DNA of 9,062 nt from Sulfitobacter sp. (lineage in GTDB: Bacteria; Pseudomonadota; Alphaproteobacteria; Rhodobacterales; Rhodobacteraceae), in contig JAGXHD010000196.1 of assembly GCA_024636395.1 (NCBI GenBank), forward strand, positions 1-9,062, written 5' to 3'. A program made the position numbers and the translations under genes. Within the stretch, counting starts at the first letter, position 1. Every line of letters starts with the position of its first letter. Of the stretch, positions 1 to 8,126 are shown piece by piece. The notes beneath the pieces are model-generated. The model made no database searches. It worked only from the letters and a program-made list of their open reading frames with translations, and had not been told where the DNA came from.

Positions 1-1
1 G

Positions 2-709
2 ACCGAAACCGGCGGCCACCTTATGACCCCTCTGCCCGGCGCGCATACGATGAAACCCGGATCGGCGATGAAGCCGTTTTTTGGCATCAAACCCGTGATC
101 CTGGAGCCGACGACCGCTGCCGTGATCGAAGGCGATCCCGCCGAAGGAGTGCTGTGCATCGCAAACAGCTGGCCCGGCCAGATGCGCACCGTTTGGGGCG
201 ATCACGCCCGCTTTGAGCAGACGTATTTCGCGGATTACCCCGGCTATTATTTCACCGGCGACGGGGCCAAGCGCGATGCGGACGGCGATTACTGGATTAC
301 GGGCCGCGTAGATGATGTGATAAACGTCTCGGGCCATCGGATGGGCACGGCGGAAGTTGAATCCGCTCTCGTGGCGCATCCGAAAGTGGCCGAGGCCGCC
401 GTCGTCGGCTATCCGCACAAGATCAAGGGACAGGGCATCTATTGCTACGTTACGCTGATGGGCGGGGAAGAGTATTCCGACGATCTGCGTACGGAATTGC
501 GCAATTGGGTCCGCACGGAGATTGGCCCCATCGCCTCTCCCGATCTCATCCAATGGGCGCCGGGCCTGCCCAAGACACGCTCCGGCAAGATTATGCGACG
601 TATCCTGCGCAAAATCGCGGAAAACGATCATAAGACGCTGGGCGATATCTCGACACTGGCAGATCCTTCCGTGGTTGAGGATCTGATCGAAAACCGGATG
701 AACCAGTAA
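2..709 (+). CDS. acs: Acetyl-coenzyme A synthetase, C-terminal part (5' end outside window)
   Basis: This is the 3' end of acetyl-CoA synthetase, a cytoplasmic enzyme that makes acetyl-CoA from acetate, ATP and CoA through acetyl-AMP. The frame is open from base 2, so the gene starts upstream; the first in-frame ATG (base 23) lies inside a conserved motif and is not the start. The visible 235 residues are about the last third of a family of roughly 650. They begin with TETGGH, a core motif of the adenylate-forming family, followed by YFTGDGAKRDADG and the hinge motif GRVDDVINVSGHR, which precedes the mobile C-terminal domain. Near the end is PKTRSGKIMRR. Its second lysine (bases 587-589) matches the catalytic lysine that is reversibly acetylated in studied Acs proteins, so post-translational control is likely. 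No truncation or frameshift is visible. Other acyl-CoA synthetases share parts of these motifs, but the whole pattern fits Acs best. Confidence 0.96.
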   Translation, partial: TETGGHLMTPLPGAHTMKPGSAMKPFFGIKPVILEPTTAAVIEGDPAEGVLCIANSWPGQMRTVWGDHARFEQTYFADYPGYYFTGDGAKRDADGDYWITGRVDDVINVSGHRMGTAEVESALVAHPKVAEAAVVGYPHKIKGQGIYCYVTLMGGEEYSDDLRTELRNWVRTEIGPIASPDLIQWAPGLPKTRSGKIMRRILRKIAENDHKTLGDISTLADPSVVEDLIENRMNQ

Positions 710-734
710 GCTTCGCAATCTGGCGCGAAGCAGC

Positions 735-763
735 GGGCGTCCCTCATTGGGGCGCCCTTTTTT
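735..763 (+). terminator. Rho-independent terminator after acs
   Basis: A 9-bp stem (735-743 with 749-757, including one G-U pair) closes a 5-base loop and is followed by six T residues (758-763). It begins 25 bases after the acs stop codon, as expected for an intrinsic terminator of that gene. Confidence 0.93.
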
Positions 764-1536
764 GCGCTTACGGTAGAGAGTTTACTCGCCGCCTTACATG
801 AACTTAACGCTAGGAGCGGGCTCGATAAGCTGAGGCAATCAGGCCAAATTGTTGCGTGTTTCGGAACCCACGATGCCACGACGCGAGTGGCCGTGACGCA
901 GAAAGCCCAAGAGACTGTCCCCCTAGGAAGCAACACTTTGACAGAGTGGAATACTGTCATCAGGTGGTGTGGGCTGCCCTGTGAAGACGTTCCTTTGGTT
1001 TACCTGCTCGGCACCAGTCCTGCGGTGGTCCCGAATTTTCTGCCCTCAATGACGCGGCCAGAGTCTCTTGGGCGCCACATCTTGATGATCCATTATGTGG
1101 GATCACGTTACCGCAGCCTCTCAGAAAGCTTCGGGTTCAATCTAGCGGAACACAGCAAGACGAACGCGGCAATCATGGAAGCGGCGCACCTCCTGGGCTA
1201 TTCCGTCGGCGGAGCGGTTTCTCGCTTCGCCAGCCCACCGGTATTATGTCTAGGCAAAGCAAGGGTTTCCCGGGCATGCGGGACAGCGAACGCCAGACCT
1301 GCCGGACCCGGAACTGTTGCGCGCCAACGACGGAGGGATCCCCCTTATGCCGGGTGTTGGATATAAAATGATGATTGAAGATCCGGTCGCGACGGCAAAA
1401 GTCTTGTGACCGGTCCAGAACGAACGGGCCCAATCACGCCTCCTTATCCCAAAATGCGCTCTCGACACGGTCAACAAAGGTCGCTTAGGCCAGAATTTGA
1501 ACTTTATCTGGAACCTGGATCGCGAATTTTCTGGAT
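764..1536. other. Long stretch without a confident gene; possible decayed coding sequence
   Basis: I see no recognisable gene in this stretch. On the plus strand the acs frame is open again from 710 to 1366. From a GTG at 887 it would give 159 residues, but there is no Shine-Dalgarno sequence before that GTG and no in-frame ATG upstream of it, and I recognise no family. My codon count over about 120 codons gives roughly 64% GC in third positions, only slightly above the first positions, which is weak for coding DNA in a GC-rich genome. From 1254 to 1574 another plus frame is protein-like and broken by only one TGA (1407-1409); it contains segments such as NDGGIPLMPGVGYKMMIEDP and GRLGQNLNFIWNLDREF. 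The shift between frames suggests a frameshifted, decayed gene, but chance open frames are equally possible. Minus-strand frames here look like shadows. Confidence 0.4.
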
Positions 1537-1550
1537 GTGAGCATCTTCCA

Positions 1551-1578
1551 TTTCCACTTAAAGCGCTATGTTTTTAAT
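1551..1578 (+). promoter_or_regulatory. Weak sigma70-type promoter candidate for the flavin-reductase-like gene
   Basis: TTTCCA (1551-1556, four of six matches to the -35 consensus) lies 16 bases before TTTAAT (1573-1578, five of six matches to the -10 consensus), in a locally AT-rich patch. Transcription starting near 1585 would give a leader of about 75 bases. The match is modest, so this is only a candidate. Confidence 0.3.
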
Positions 1579-1588
1579 AACTTCACGA

Positions 1589-1646
1589 AAGGTGCGAAAC
1601 TTAGGTGTGCACTGGACAAATCACTGTGCTCATGGCACCGCACCTT
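1589..1646 (+). repeat. Inverted repeat in the leader of the flavin-reductase-like gene
   Basis: AAGGTGCG (1589-1596) is matched by its exact reverse complement CGCACCTT (1639-1646), with 42 bases between. The right arm ends 3 bases before the Shine-Dalgarno sequence GGAGAG (1650-1655). In RNA the arms could form an 8-bp stem that closes a structured leader; in DNA they could be an operator. The 42-base interior also holds short pairable segments (GTGC and GCAC). It does not resemble the FMN riboswitch, whose conserved core is absent. Confidence 0.4.
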
Positions 1647-1659
1647 CATGGAGAGCATC

Positions 1660-2160
1660 ATGAAAAGTTTCACCCCAGATCCGACCCGCAGCACCGATCT
1701 GCGCCGCGCGCTCGGCCAATTCGGCACTGGCGTGGCGCTGATCACGGCCCAAACAGGCGAGGGACCACTGGGAATGACCGCAAATTCATTCTCGTCGGTT
1801 TCGCTCGATCCGCCTCTCGTTCTTTGGTCCGCCGCGCGCAGTTCCAAACGGCACGATGCCTTTGCCGCGGCATCCGCTTTCTGCATCCATGTCCTGAGCG
1901 CGGATCAAATTGACGTGGCAAACCATTTCGCCGCACAGGGCCACGATTTCAGCCCCTACGCGGTGGAAGAAGGTCCCAACGGCGCGCCAACCCTGCACGG
2001 CTGCCTCGCGACATTCCATTGCGACACATATGCGGTGCACCGGGCCGGAGATCATTCGATCATTCTGGGCCAGATCACCGCTGCGGCGACCCAACCCGAA
2101 GAGCGCGACGGCTTGCTGTTCAAGCGAGGCCGCTTCGGAAGGTTTACCCCTGATCCCTAA
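1660..2160 (+). CDS. Flavin reductase-like (FMN-binding split-barrel) domain protein
   Basis: The 166-residue product fits the small single-domain flavin reductases that bind FMN and usually use NAD(P)H to supply reduced flavin to a partner monooxygenase in the cytoplasm. Family signs are the N-terminal ALGQFGTGVALITA (residues 17-30), the long block GMTANSFSSVSLDPPLVLWS (38-57), whose last part contacts flavin in the family, and AGDHSIILGQI (129-139), the characteristic GDH motif. The start at ATG 1660 is preceded by GGAGAG at 1650-1655. An in-frame ATG at 1648 would overlap that site, and the frame runs further up to 1537 only with non-family sequence. Length is normal for the family. The gene appears monocistronic: it follows a long non-genic stretch and converges on tamB, 6 bp away. 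The partner and substrate cannot be read from the sequence, and some members of this fold have other flavin roles. Confidence 0.9.
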   Translation: MKSFTPDPTRSTDLRRALGQFGTGVALITAQTGEGPLGMTANSFSSVSLDPPLVLWSAARSSKRHDAFAAASAFCIHVLSADQIDVANHFAAQGHDFSPYAVEEGPNGAPTLHGCLATFHCDTYAVHRAGDHSIILGQITAAATQPEERDGLLFKRGRFGRFTPDP

Positions 2161-2170
2161 GCAGGGTCAG
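2150..2170. terminator. Small hairpin spanning both convergent stop codons
   Basis: Bases 2150-2153 (CTGA) pair with 2167-2170 (TCAG), and 2155-2158 (CCCT) with 2163-2166 (AGGG), leaving one bulged T and a 4-base loop. The hairpin includes most or all of the stop codons of the flavin-reductase-like gene (2158-2160) and tamB (2167-2169). No T-run follows on either strand, so it is not a classical intrinsic terminator. It could assist termination or protect the 3' ends of both transcripts. Confidence 0.35.
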
Positions 2171-5100
2171 TAGTCCCGCTCGAAGAATACCCCGAGTGAT
2201 GAATTGCCGTCCGATCCAAGCGTCGCTTTGCCCTTCAGGCTGTCAGTAAGATCTATGTTGAGCGAGACCTCCCCTGTGCCGTCCGATGCAGCTGTGACGT
2301 CCGTGTAGACATTGTCGGTGAGATACCTGCCCACACGCAGGGCGGTCTCTCCGCTGTCGGTTGTGGTCACGTCGAGATCGTCGAGGCCGAAGCGATCCCG
2401 CAGATTGCCTACGACGCCATTGCCGCCGCGTCCCGCAAGAGTTGCGACCGCGTTGGCCAATTGCAACGCTTGGAACGCCGAGATTTCAGACAGATTGCGG
2501 CCGAACAGCAGCTGCGCCAGCACCTCGTCCTGCGGTCCTGCGGGTGAGCTTTCAAACGTGACTTCCGGCGCATCTGCCGGGCCCTCGACGATGATGCTCG
2601 CCGTGCCTGCCTCAGTCGAAGTCGTGGTTACGAAACGAATGTAGGGAACGAAGCTGCCCAAAAACTGGGCCGTTCCTTCGGATAGATCGAAGCGCTTCCC
2701 AAGGATATCGAGGCGGCCTCGCTCAAGCTCGAAGCGACCAGCAGAGACGATATTGTTGGTATCGCCCGTAATCTGCAGACGCCCGCCCAGCTCCGCATCA
2801 AGCCCGCGACCCCGGATGAAGATCCGCCCCGGCGCATTGACGCCGATGTTCAGGCCGATCCCTGCGCCGGAGGGCGCCCCTTGTTCGGCAGGGTTCGTCA
2901 CGGCCCCCTCCTCGAGCAGGCCTGCCCTGCGACGGGTTTCGAGATTGTCCTGCGGGGCCCCGAGATGATCGATTGGCGGGATGTCCCCGATGCTGGTCAG
3001 ACCGGTCGAGGGCACGGTGACGAAAGTCTCCCCGATGGTGATGTCACCGGCAAGGTTTGCGCCGCCCGCGATGGGCCCGGCCAGACGCAGCGCACCGCGC
3101 AGGACAGTCCGGTAGAGGCGCGGATCAATCAGGACGAGATTGTTGAGCGAGATGTTTATATCGGCGGGCAATGCGCCCTCCAACCCCAGCCCGCCATTGA
3201 TCGCAAGTCCGCCACCACTGGTCGAGTTTGCCGTCAGATCTATCGCGGCACGGCTGTTGGCCAGATCGATTGTGGCGTTGATATCCTCCAGCCCCAGCCG
3301 CAGGTTGGGCGCTGTCAGGGACGCACCACTCGTGCGCAAAGTACCGCGCACGGAGGCGAGTTCCGCAGGACCATCCACGCTGATTTCGAAATTCGCCTGC
3401 CCCTGAAGGCTGCGAGGCGCAATGAAAGGGCCAGCAAGCCCCAATGGAGCGGAGCCGCGCGCGTCGATGTCGAGGTTCCCGTCGTTGCCGACAAGGCCGC
3501 TTATGTCCGCCGTGGTGCCACCCGGCCCCCTACCCGTCTGCTCGACCCGCCATCCCTGAGGCGTTTTCTGGGCGCTGCCGGTGACGTTGAGCGGCCCGAC
3601 CAGTCTTGGAACCACTGCCGCGAGATTGGGCATTGCAAGGGTGTAGTCCACCTGAGCGTCAGGCCCTGTCACGACACCGTCCACGGATGCACGCGCGCTG
3701 TAAGGACCGGTGGCCGTGGTGCGCACAGCAAGGCCGTTTGGCGTCTGGCGCAGATTGCCCTGCGCCGCCAGCGGCCCATTCACCCCCGGTGCCAGAGGTG
3801 CGACATTGGGTACGGAAACGCTGAAATCTAGCGACATGTTCGGGCCCGTCGCCAATCCCTCTACAGCCGCACGCGCGCCGTAAGGACCGCTTGCGGTGGT
3901 GTCGACGACAAACCCCGCATCGGTCTGGCGAAGCTGGCCTGTGGCGCTCAGCGGGCCATTCACTTGCGGCACCAGCGGTTGCACATTCGGCAGCGCCAGA
4001 TCGAAGGTCAAGTCGATAGCTGGCGTCAGCGCGCCGCTCACCGACGCATTGGCATTGTAGGGCCCTGAGGCATCCGTCTGGATTTCAAAGCCCGTATCGG
4101 TCTGGCGCAGACGCCCGCTGGCACGCAGCGGCCCGTTGACCTGAGGCGCGACAACCGAAATCTCCGGCAGGGCCACATCGAAGCCGATATCGAGCGCGGG
4201 CGCGACCAGCCCATTGATCCGCGCGTCCACGTCGTAGGGGCCAGAAGCGTTGGTCTGCAAAAGCCAGCCTTCGGGCGTCTGGCGTACGGATCCTGCAGCG
4301 TTGAGCGGTCCATCCACCCCTTCGGCAAAGCGCGACAGATCGGGCACGGAGGCCGTGAAATCGATCTCTGCGTCAGGGCCCGTCGCCAGACCGTCGATGC
4401 GCAGGGCAGCCTCGTAAGGGCCGTCTGCATCGACATTCAGCCGCCAGCCTTCGGCGTTGCCGTTCGCCGTACCTTTGAGTGTGACGCGCCCCTCATATTG
4501 CGGCAGCACAGTTGCAATATCGCGCAACACGATGTCTGCATCCACACGGCTGGAGGCTGTCGCAAGCTCGGCAGACCCGGTAAAGAGCAATGCGGCATTG
4601 TTCAGCTCGAGCCCGCGCAAGAACGTGCCGTTCTCATTGCGAATGGCGTTCAACGTGAGATCGGTGCGGCCTTCCAGCAGCGCATCGGCCTGCGCGATGC
4701 CGGTCTTGATATCGTCTGCGGTGCCGTTGGCTTGCACATCAAATGCACCGCTTAGCGGGGTGACAGTACCGGTCACCGCAAGCGACGTGGCACCGTCAAG
4801 CTCGCGACCCGCAAGCGCGGAGAAGCGGCTCAAATCGGTCGCCGCGAGTGTGGCGTCAAGCGTCGTCTCAAGCCCGGTGCCCACGCCACTCAGCTCGACA
4901 TTGCCTGTCAGGCGGTAATCGCTGCCTTGCAGATCCAGACCGCTGATACGAAACGGCTCCCCCTCGATATAGTTTATCTCGGTGCTGCCGCTGATCTGCT
5001 GGCCCAGCGCCTCGGAGAGAGCCGCATCCATCAACGCCACGCCCTGCGCCGCGAATTCCACCGTGCCGCGCAACTGGCCAACGTTGCCCGATGCGCCGAC

Positions 5101-6318
5101 GAGCGCACCCGTGGAACGCAGGGTGGTTTGAGCCACTTCGGCCGCCTCGGCTTGGAGCCCGGTGATATCGAACTCCGCCTCGTAGGCATCGCCAGCCGCT
5201 GCGTCGTAATCCACGTTGAGCACGATCCGGTCGACGGTCGCACCGCCCCCACCGGGCAGCAAAACCGCTGCACCGTCGGCGCGCGCGACAGTTCCCGAAA
5301 TATCGATAAAGGAAGGCCATTTCTCTTCGGAAAGGCTCACCCGCCCCGTCAGATCAACGGCTGCCGCTTGCAAATCGAGGTTGTCGAGCGATATTGCCCC
5401 GCCAGCCTCGATCAGCGCATCTGCTTTGAGGCTTACGCTAGGTCCAAAGAAATCCCGGTATTGCGGTAGGATAACCGCCGTGATGTCGCCGCCTATATCG
5501 GCCGAAATACGGCGGTCTGGATCGGAGGCGTCGCCTTCGGTGATCAGTACCACCTGCCCGGCAAGCCGCTCCTCGCCGTCCGTATCAATTTTGAGATCGG
5601 TGACGAGATCGTTCAGCGGGCCATCTGTCCTGATGCTCAATTCGACCGAGGGGGTCTCGGGAATGGCCAGCAAAGTCGCGGCAATGCCGCCTTCCTGCTC
5701 GCTCACCTGAAGCAACGCTTGCAGCAGATCGTCGCTGCGTGACAGGTTGGCCGTGAGATCGAACACGCCGCGCCGCCCGTCCGTGCGGTTGGCGCTAAAT
5801 GCCATATCAAGCCCGTCGTCATTGAGACGCGCCCGCGCATTCATCCGCAATTCAACCGCCTGCCCGACCAGCGGGGTACCAAGAGAGACCTGCGCGATGT
5901 TTATCGCTTCGATATTGATGGCGACGGGTAGTTCGGGGAGCTGCGGGAACGTGAAAGGCGTCGCCTCAGGTTCGGGAAGCGCATCTTCGGCAGGGTTAGG
6001 CAGACGCGGAATGTCGATGCGCGCGGCACTCAACTCCTGCACCTCAAGCCGGCCACGAAGTAGCGCCGAGCGGTTCCAGCTAAGCACCACATCTTCGAGC
6101 GTGAGCCAGATGCCCTCATCATCCGCGATGGTCATCCGCTGGAAAGACGCCGATGAACTGAGCGCCCCCTGAAAGCCCACTATGTCCACGTCCCGGCCCG
6201 CGCCACTCAGCAAGTTCTGGATCTGGCGGGTCAGGAACCCCTCGCCCTCTTCCTGCGCGGCGGCAGGCAGGGCCATCAAAAGCGCGAACGCCATGAAGAA
6301 AAAGCGGATCATATGCAT
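2167..6318 (-). CDS. tamB: Translocation and assembly module protein TamB (DUF490/AsmA-like)
   Basis: This 1,383-residue protein is the periplasm-spanning partner of TamA. TamB proteins form a long, hydrophobic-lined beta groove and are implicated in assembly of outer-membrane proteins and, with other AsmA-like proteins, in phospholipid transport between the membranes. The N-terminus MHMIRFFFMAFALLMALPAAAQ is a signal sequence or anchor with an AxA-type cleavage site. The body is beta-rich, low in cysteine and full of G, N, D and T. Residues 633-930 consist of five tandem 59-60 residue repeats. The C-terminal DUF490 domain covers about the last 300 residues, with PQDEVLAQLLFGRNLSEISA near residue 1262 and a final beta stretch ending FFERDY. 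The start at 6318 shares a base with the tamA stop; an ATG two codons on (6312) is equally possible. A 46-codon upstream extension lies inside tamA and is not signal-like. No strong Shine-Dalgarno site is seen, which fits translational coupling. Confidence 0.95.
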   Translation of the reverse strand: MHMIRFFFMAFALLMALPAAAQEEGEGFLTRQIQNLLSGAGRDVDIVGFQGALSSSASFQRMTIADDEGIWLTLEDVVLSWNRSALLRGRLEVQELSAARIDIPRLPNPAEDALPEPEATPFTFPQLPELPVAINIEAINIAQVSLGTPLVGQAVELRMNARARLNDDGLDMAFSANRTDGRRGVFDLTANLSRSDDLLQALLQVSEQEGGIAATLLAIPETPSVELSIRTDGPLNDLVTDLKIDTDGEERLAGQVVLITEGDASDPDRRISADIGGDITAVILPQYRDFFGPSVSLKADALIEAGGAISLDNLDLQAAAVDLTGRVSLSEEKWPSFIDISGTVARADGAAVLLPGGGGATVDRIVLNVDYDAAAGDAYEAEFDITGLQAEAAEVAQTTLRSTGALVGASGNVGQLRGTVEFAAQGVALMDAALSEALGQQISGSTEINYIEGEPFRISGLDLQGSDYRLTGNVELSGVGTGLETTLDATLAATDLSRFSALAGRELDGATSLAVTGTVTPLSGAFDVQANGTADDIKTGIAQADALLEGRTDLTLNAIRNENGTFLRGLELNNAALLFTGSAELATASSRVDADIVLRDIATVLPQYEGRVTLKGTANGNAEGWRLNVDADGPYEAALRIDGLATGPDAEIDFTASVPDLSRFAEGVDGPLNAAGSVRQTPEGWLLQTNASGPYDVDARINGLVAPALDIGFDVALPEISVVAPQVNGPLRASGRLRQTDTGFEIQTDASGPYNANASVSGALTPAIDLTFDLALPNVQPLVPQVNGPLSATGQLRQTDAGFVVDTTASGPYGARAAVEGLATGPNMSLDFSVSVPNVAPLAPGVNGPLAAQGNLRQTPNGLAVRTTATGPYSARASVDGVVTGPDAQVDYTLAMPNLAAVVPRLVGPLNVTGSAQKTPQGWRVEQTGRGPGGTTADISGLVGNDGNLDIDARGSAPLGLAGPFIAPRSLQGQANFEISVDGPAELASVRGTLRTSGASLTAPNLRLGLEDINATIDLANSRAAIDLTANSTSGGGLAINGGLGLEGALPADINISLNNLVLIDPRLYRTVLRGALRLAGPIAGGANLAGDITIGETFVTVPSTGLTSIGDIPPIDHLGAPQDNLETRRRAGLLEEGAVTNPAEQGAPSGAGIGLNIGVNAPGRIFIRGRGLDAELGGRLQITGDTNNIVSAGRFELERGRLDILGKRFDLSEGTAQFLGSFVPYIRFVTTTSTEAGTASIIVEGPADAPEVTFESSPAGPQDEVLAQLLFGRNLSEISAFQALQLANAVATLAGRGGNGVVGNLRDRFGLDDLDVTTTDSGETALRVGRYLTDNVYTDVTAASDGTGEVSLNIDLTDSLKGKATLGSDGNSSLGVFFERDY
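3529..4422 (-). repeat. Five tandem ~180-bp repeats inside tamB
   Basis: In reading order the units are 4422-4243 (60 codons), 4242-4066 (59), 4065-3889 (59), 3888-3709 (60) and 3708-3529 (60). Each begins with GPY, continues with a short beta segment, a GL(x)TGP-like turn, a hydrophobic stretch ending in P, then VNGPLxAxG and LRQTxxG, and leads into TxASGPY of the next unit. A partial unit precedes the array (LKGTANGNAEGW... before 4422) and a degenerate half unit follows (GPGGTTADISGLV). Parts of units 4 and 5 are almost identical at DNA level around their GPY codons, which suggests duplication or homogenisation within the gene. Confidence 0.93.
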
Positions 6319-8126
6319 TAGAAGGACTGCCCTATGCCGATGTAGACTTGAAAATTCTCGTCCGTTTCCGGGCCCGAGGTGGGCACTGCAAGATCGAGGC
6401 GGATCGGCCCCACGGCCGTGTTGTAGCGCAGGCCGATACCGGCGCCGCTGTGCCACGTGCCAGTCCCATCGTAGAACTCTTCCTCACCGACATAGCCTGC
6501 ATCGACGAAACCCACGATACCGATGCTATCGGTCACGCCGACACGCACCTCCCCGGAGACGCCGACAAAACTGCGCCCGCCCACGGTCTCCGCGCCGACT
6601 GCCACGCCGAGAGATTGGTACTCCTGCCCGCGCACGGAGCCACCACCGCCCGAGTAAAACAGATAGTCCGCCGGTGCCCGCGACAGATCGGGGCCATAGA
6701 CCGAGCCTACCTGCCCGCGCACCGCGAAAGTCACGGGGCGTGCCTCGCCGAAAGTTCTATACGCCCGCCCGTCCACATAAGAGCGCACGCCGTTGTCGGA
6801 GCCTGAGACGGCAAGAAACGGCGTTACGCTCGCTTTGAGGTAATATCCGTTCTTGGCGTTCAGGCGGTCATCGCGGTAGTCGAATTCGGCGCTGAGCGGC
6901 AGTGTGAGAAGAGTGTATCTGTTTTCACCAAAAGCATCGCGCGTCTCGGCCGTGCGCAGGCCGAGGCCCAGGGTGTAGGTCCGTTCAGCTGAGGCGATCC
7001 GCTTGATCCCTGCTTCCAGATCCAACTGTCGGGAGAAAAAAGATACTTCGTCCAACTGCTCCACGAGCGCAAGCGCGTAGAAATCAGTGTCTTCGTTGAA
7101 AGTCGCGGGCCGCTCGAAGCGCGCACCCAACGAGTAGTCTGTCCCGCCGGAGTTGCCACCGATCCCGCTCACCTCGGCGTCAAAGCGCAAACGCTCAGCT
7201 CCGCCCAGCAAATTGCGGTGAAGCCAAAAGGCACTGACAGTAAGCCCTTCCAGCGTAGAAAGCTCTGCACCAAAGCCCAGACGGCGCTTGGGTGCATCGG
7301 TGATCTGGGCCGTGATCCCGAGCGTATCGCCCGGCCCGATCTCCTCCGCTTCGCTCAGTGCTACCGCATTGAACGCCCCCGTGCGACGCAGCCGCTCCGT
7401 CGACTGCCGCAGTTCCTCGGGCGAGAACACTTCACCCTCCGGCAGACCTGCAATATCGCGGATGCGCTGTTCGCGCACATCACTTTCGCCAGTGATCACC
7501 ATGCGGCCAAACCGCAGCCGGGGCCCGGGATCAAGGGTCAGATCTGCGCGAATGCGCCGGGATGGATGATCGGCGACCAGTTCCTGCGCGGCCAGTGCAG
7601 CCTTGGCATGGCCCTGTGCGCGCCAGCCCTCGATACCGTTGGCAACAGCACTCTTGAGCACACCGAGGCTGGCGGTCTGGCCTTCCGCGTAGCCCTCTGG
7701 AAGCTCCGTCTCCGGAGCGACCGGTGCGATGCGTGCGCGGCCGAACAAAAACTTCGGTCCCGTGTCTACCCTGATCTCGATGTTTGAAATCACGGCGGGA
7801 GGATCAATCTGCGGTATCGCTGCAGCCTCGCGTCCGTCCACGATGATATTGATGCTGCCGCTGAAGTATCCGTTGTCGTAGAGGACGGCGAGCAGACGTT
7901 TGTAATCAGCCCGGGCCGCGCCAAGAATTTCTGCGGTAGAGGGTCTGTTTTCTTCTTGCAGCGTTTGTTCGATCAGCAGCGATCCGCCACGCATCGAGCC
8001 GTTGAGATCGTCGTCCGTTACACCGTTGAGCGTCACTTCGGCGGCATGGGCGGATGTCGCCGTGATCCAAAGCATCACAATTCCCGTGGCCGTACGCCAC
8101 ACACTCTCCGGAGCCTTAAATTTCAC
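6318..8126 (-). CDS. tamA: Autotransporter/translocation assembly module outer-membrane protein TamA (Omp85 family)
   Basis: The 602-residue product is the outer-membrane subunit of the TAM complex, a BamA relative that works with TamB. Residues 1-28 form a signal peptide ending ATSAHA, with AEV as the likely mature start. Three POTRA-like domains follow, roughly residues 29-120, 121-200 and 200-275; the third contains FGRMVITGESDVREQRIRDI and a LRRTGAFNAV segment typical of POTRA folds. The barrel runs from about residue 278 to the end and includes GGGGSVRGQEYQSLG, with the conserved VRG of loop 6 at residues 498-500. It ends in an aromatic residue (IGIGQSF), as expected for an outer-membrane barrel. 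The start GTG at 8126 has GAGGG seven bases upstream and gives a clean signal peptide; an upstream GTG at 8165 would add 13 residues without a Shine-Dalgarno site. BamA itself is less likely because the protein is shorter, has three rather than five POTRA domains and is paired with tamB. Confidence 0.94.
   Translation of the reverse strand: MKFKAPESVWRTATGIVMLWITATSAHAAEVTLNGVTDDDLNGSMRGGSLLIEQTLQEENRPSTAEILGAARADYKRLLAVLYDNGYFSGSINIIVDGREAAAIPQIDPPAVISNIEIRVDTGPKFLFGRARIAPVAPETELPEGYAEGQTASLGVLKSAVANGIEGWRAQGHAKAALAAQELVADHPSRRIRADLTLDPGPRLRFGRMVITGESDVREQRIRDIAGLPEGEVFSPEELRQSTERLRRTGAFNAVALSEAEEIGPGDTLGITAQITDAPKRRLGFGAELSTLEGLTVSAFWLHRNLLGGAERLRFDAEVSGIGGNSGGTDYSLGARFERPATFNEDTDFYALALVEQLDEVSFFSRQLDLEAGIKRIASAERTYTLGLGLRTAETRDAFGENRYTLLTLPLSAEFDYRDDRLNAKNGYYLKASVTPFLAVSGSDNGVRSYVDGRAYRTFGEARPVTFAVRGQVGSVYGPDLSRAPADYLFYSGGGGSVRGQEYQSLGVAVGAETVGGRSFVGVSGEVRVGVTDSIGIVGFVDAGYVGEEEFYDGTGTWHSGAGIGLRYNTAVGPIRLDLAVPTSGPETDENFQVYIGIGQSF

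Noticed and set aside
628..960. Minus-strand open frame of 110 residues across the end of acs.
   Set aside because: It overlaps the conserved acs 3' end and the terminator, its composition is serine- and alanine-rich, and no family is recognisable.
1537..1659. N-terminal extension of the flavin-reductase-like protein from 1537.
   Set aside because: The extension has no family resemblance and overlaps the promoter candidate and leader inverted repeat, while ATG 1660 has a Shine-Dalgarno site and gives the usual family length.
2881..3831. Plus-strand open frame of 316 residues inside tamB.
   Set aside because: It lies antisense to well-conserved TamB sequence, and its repetitive composition is explained by the TamB repeats read from the other strand.
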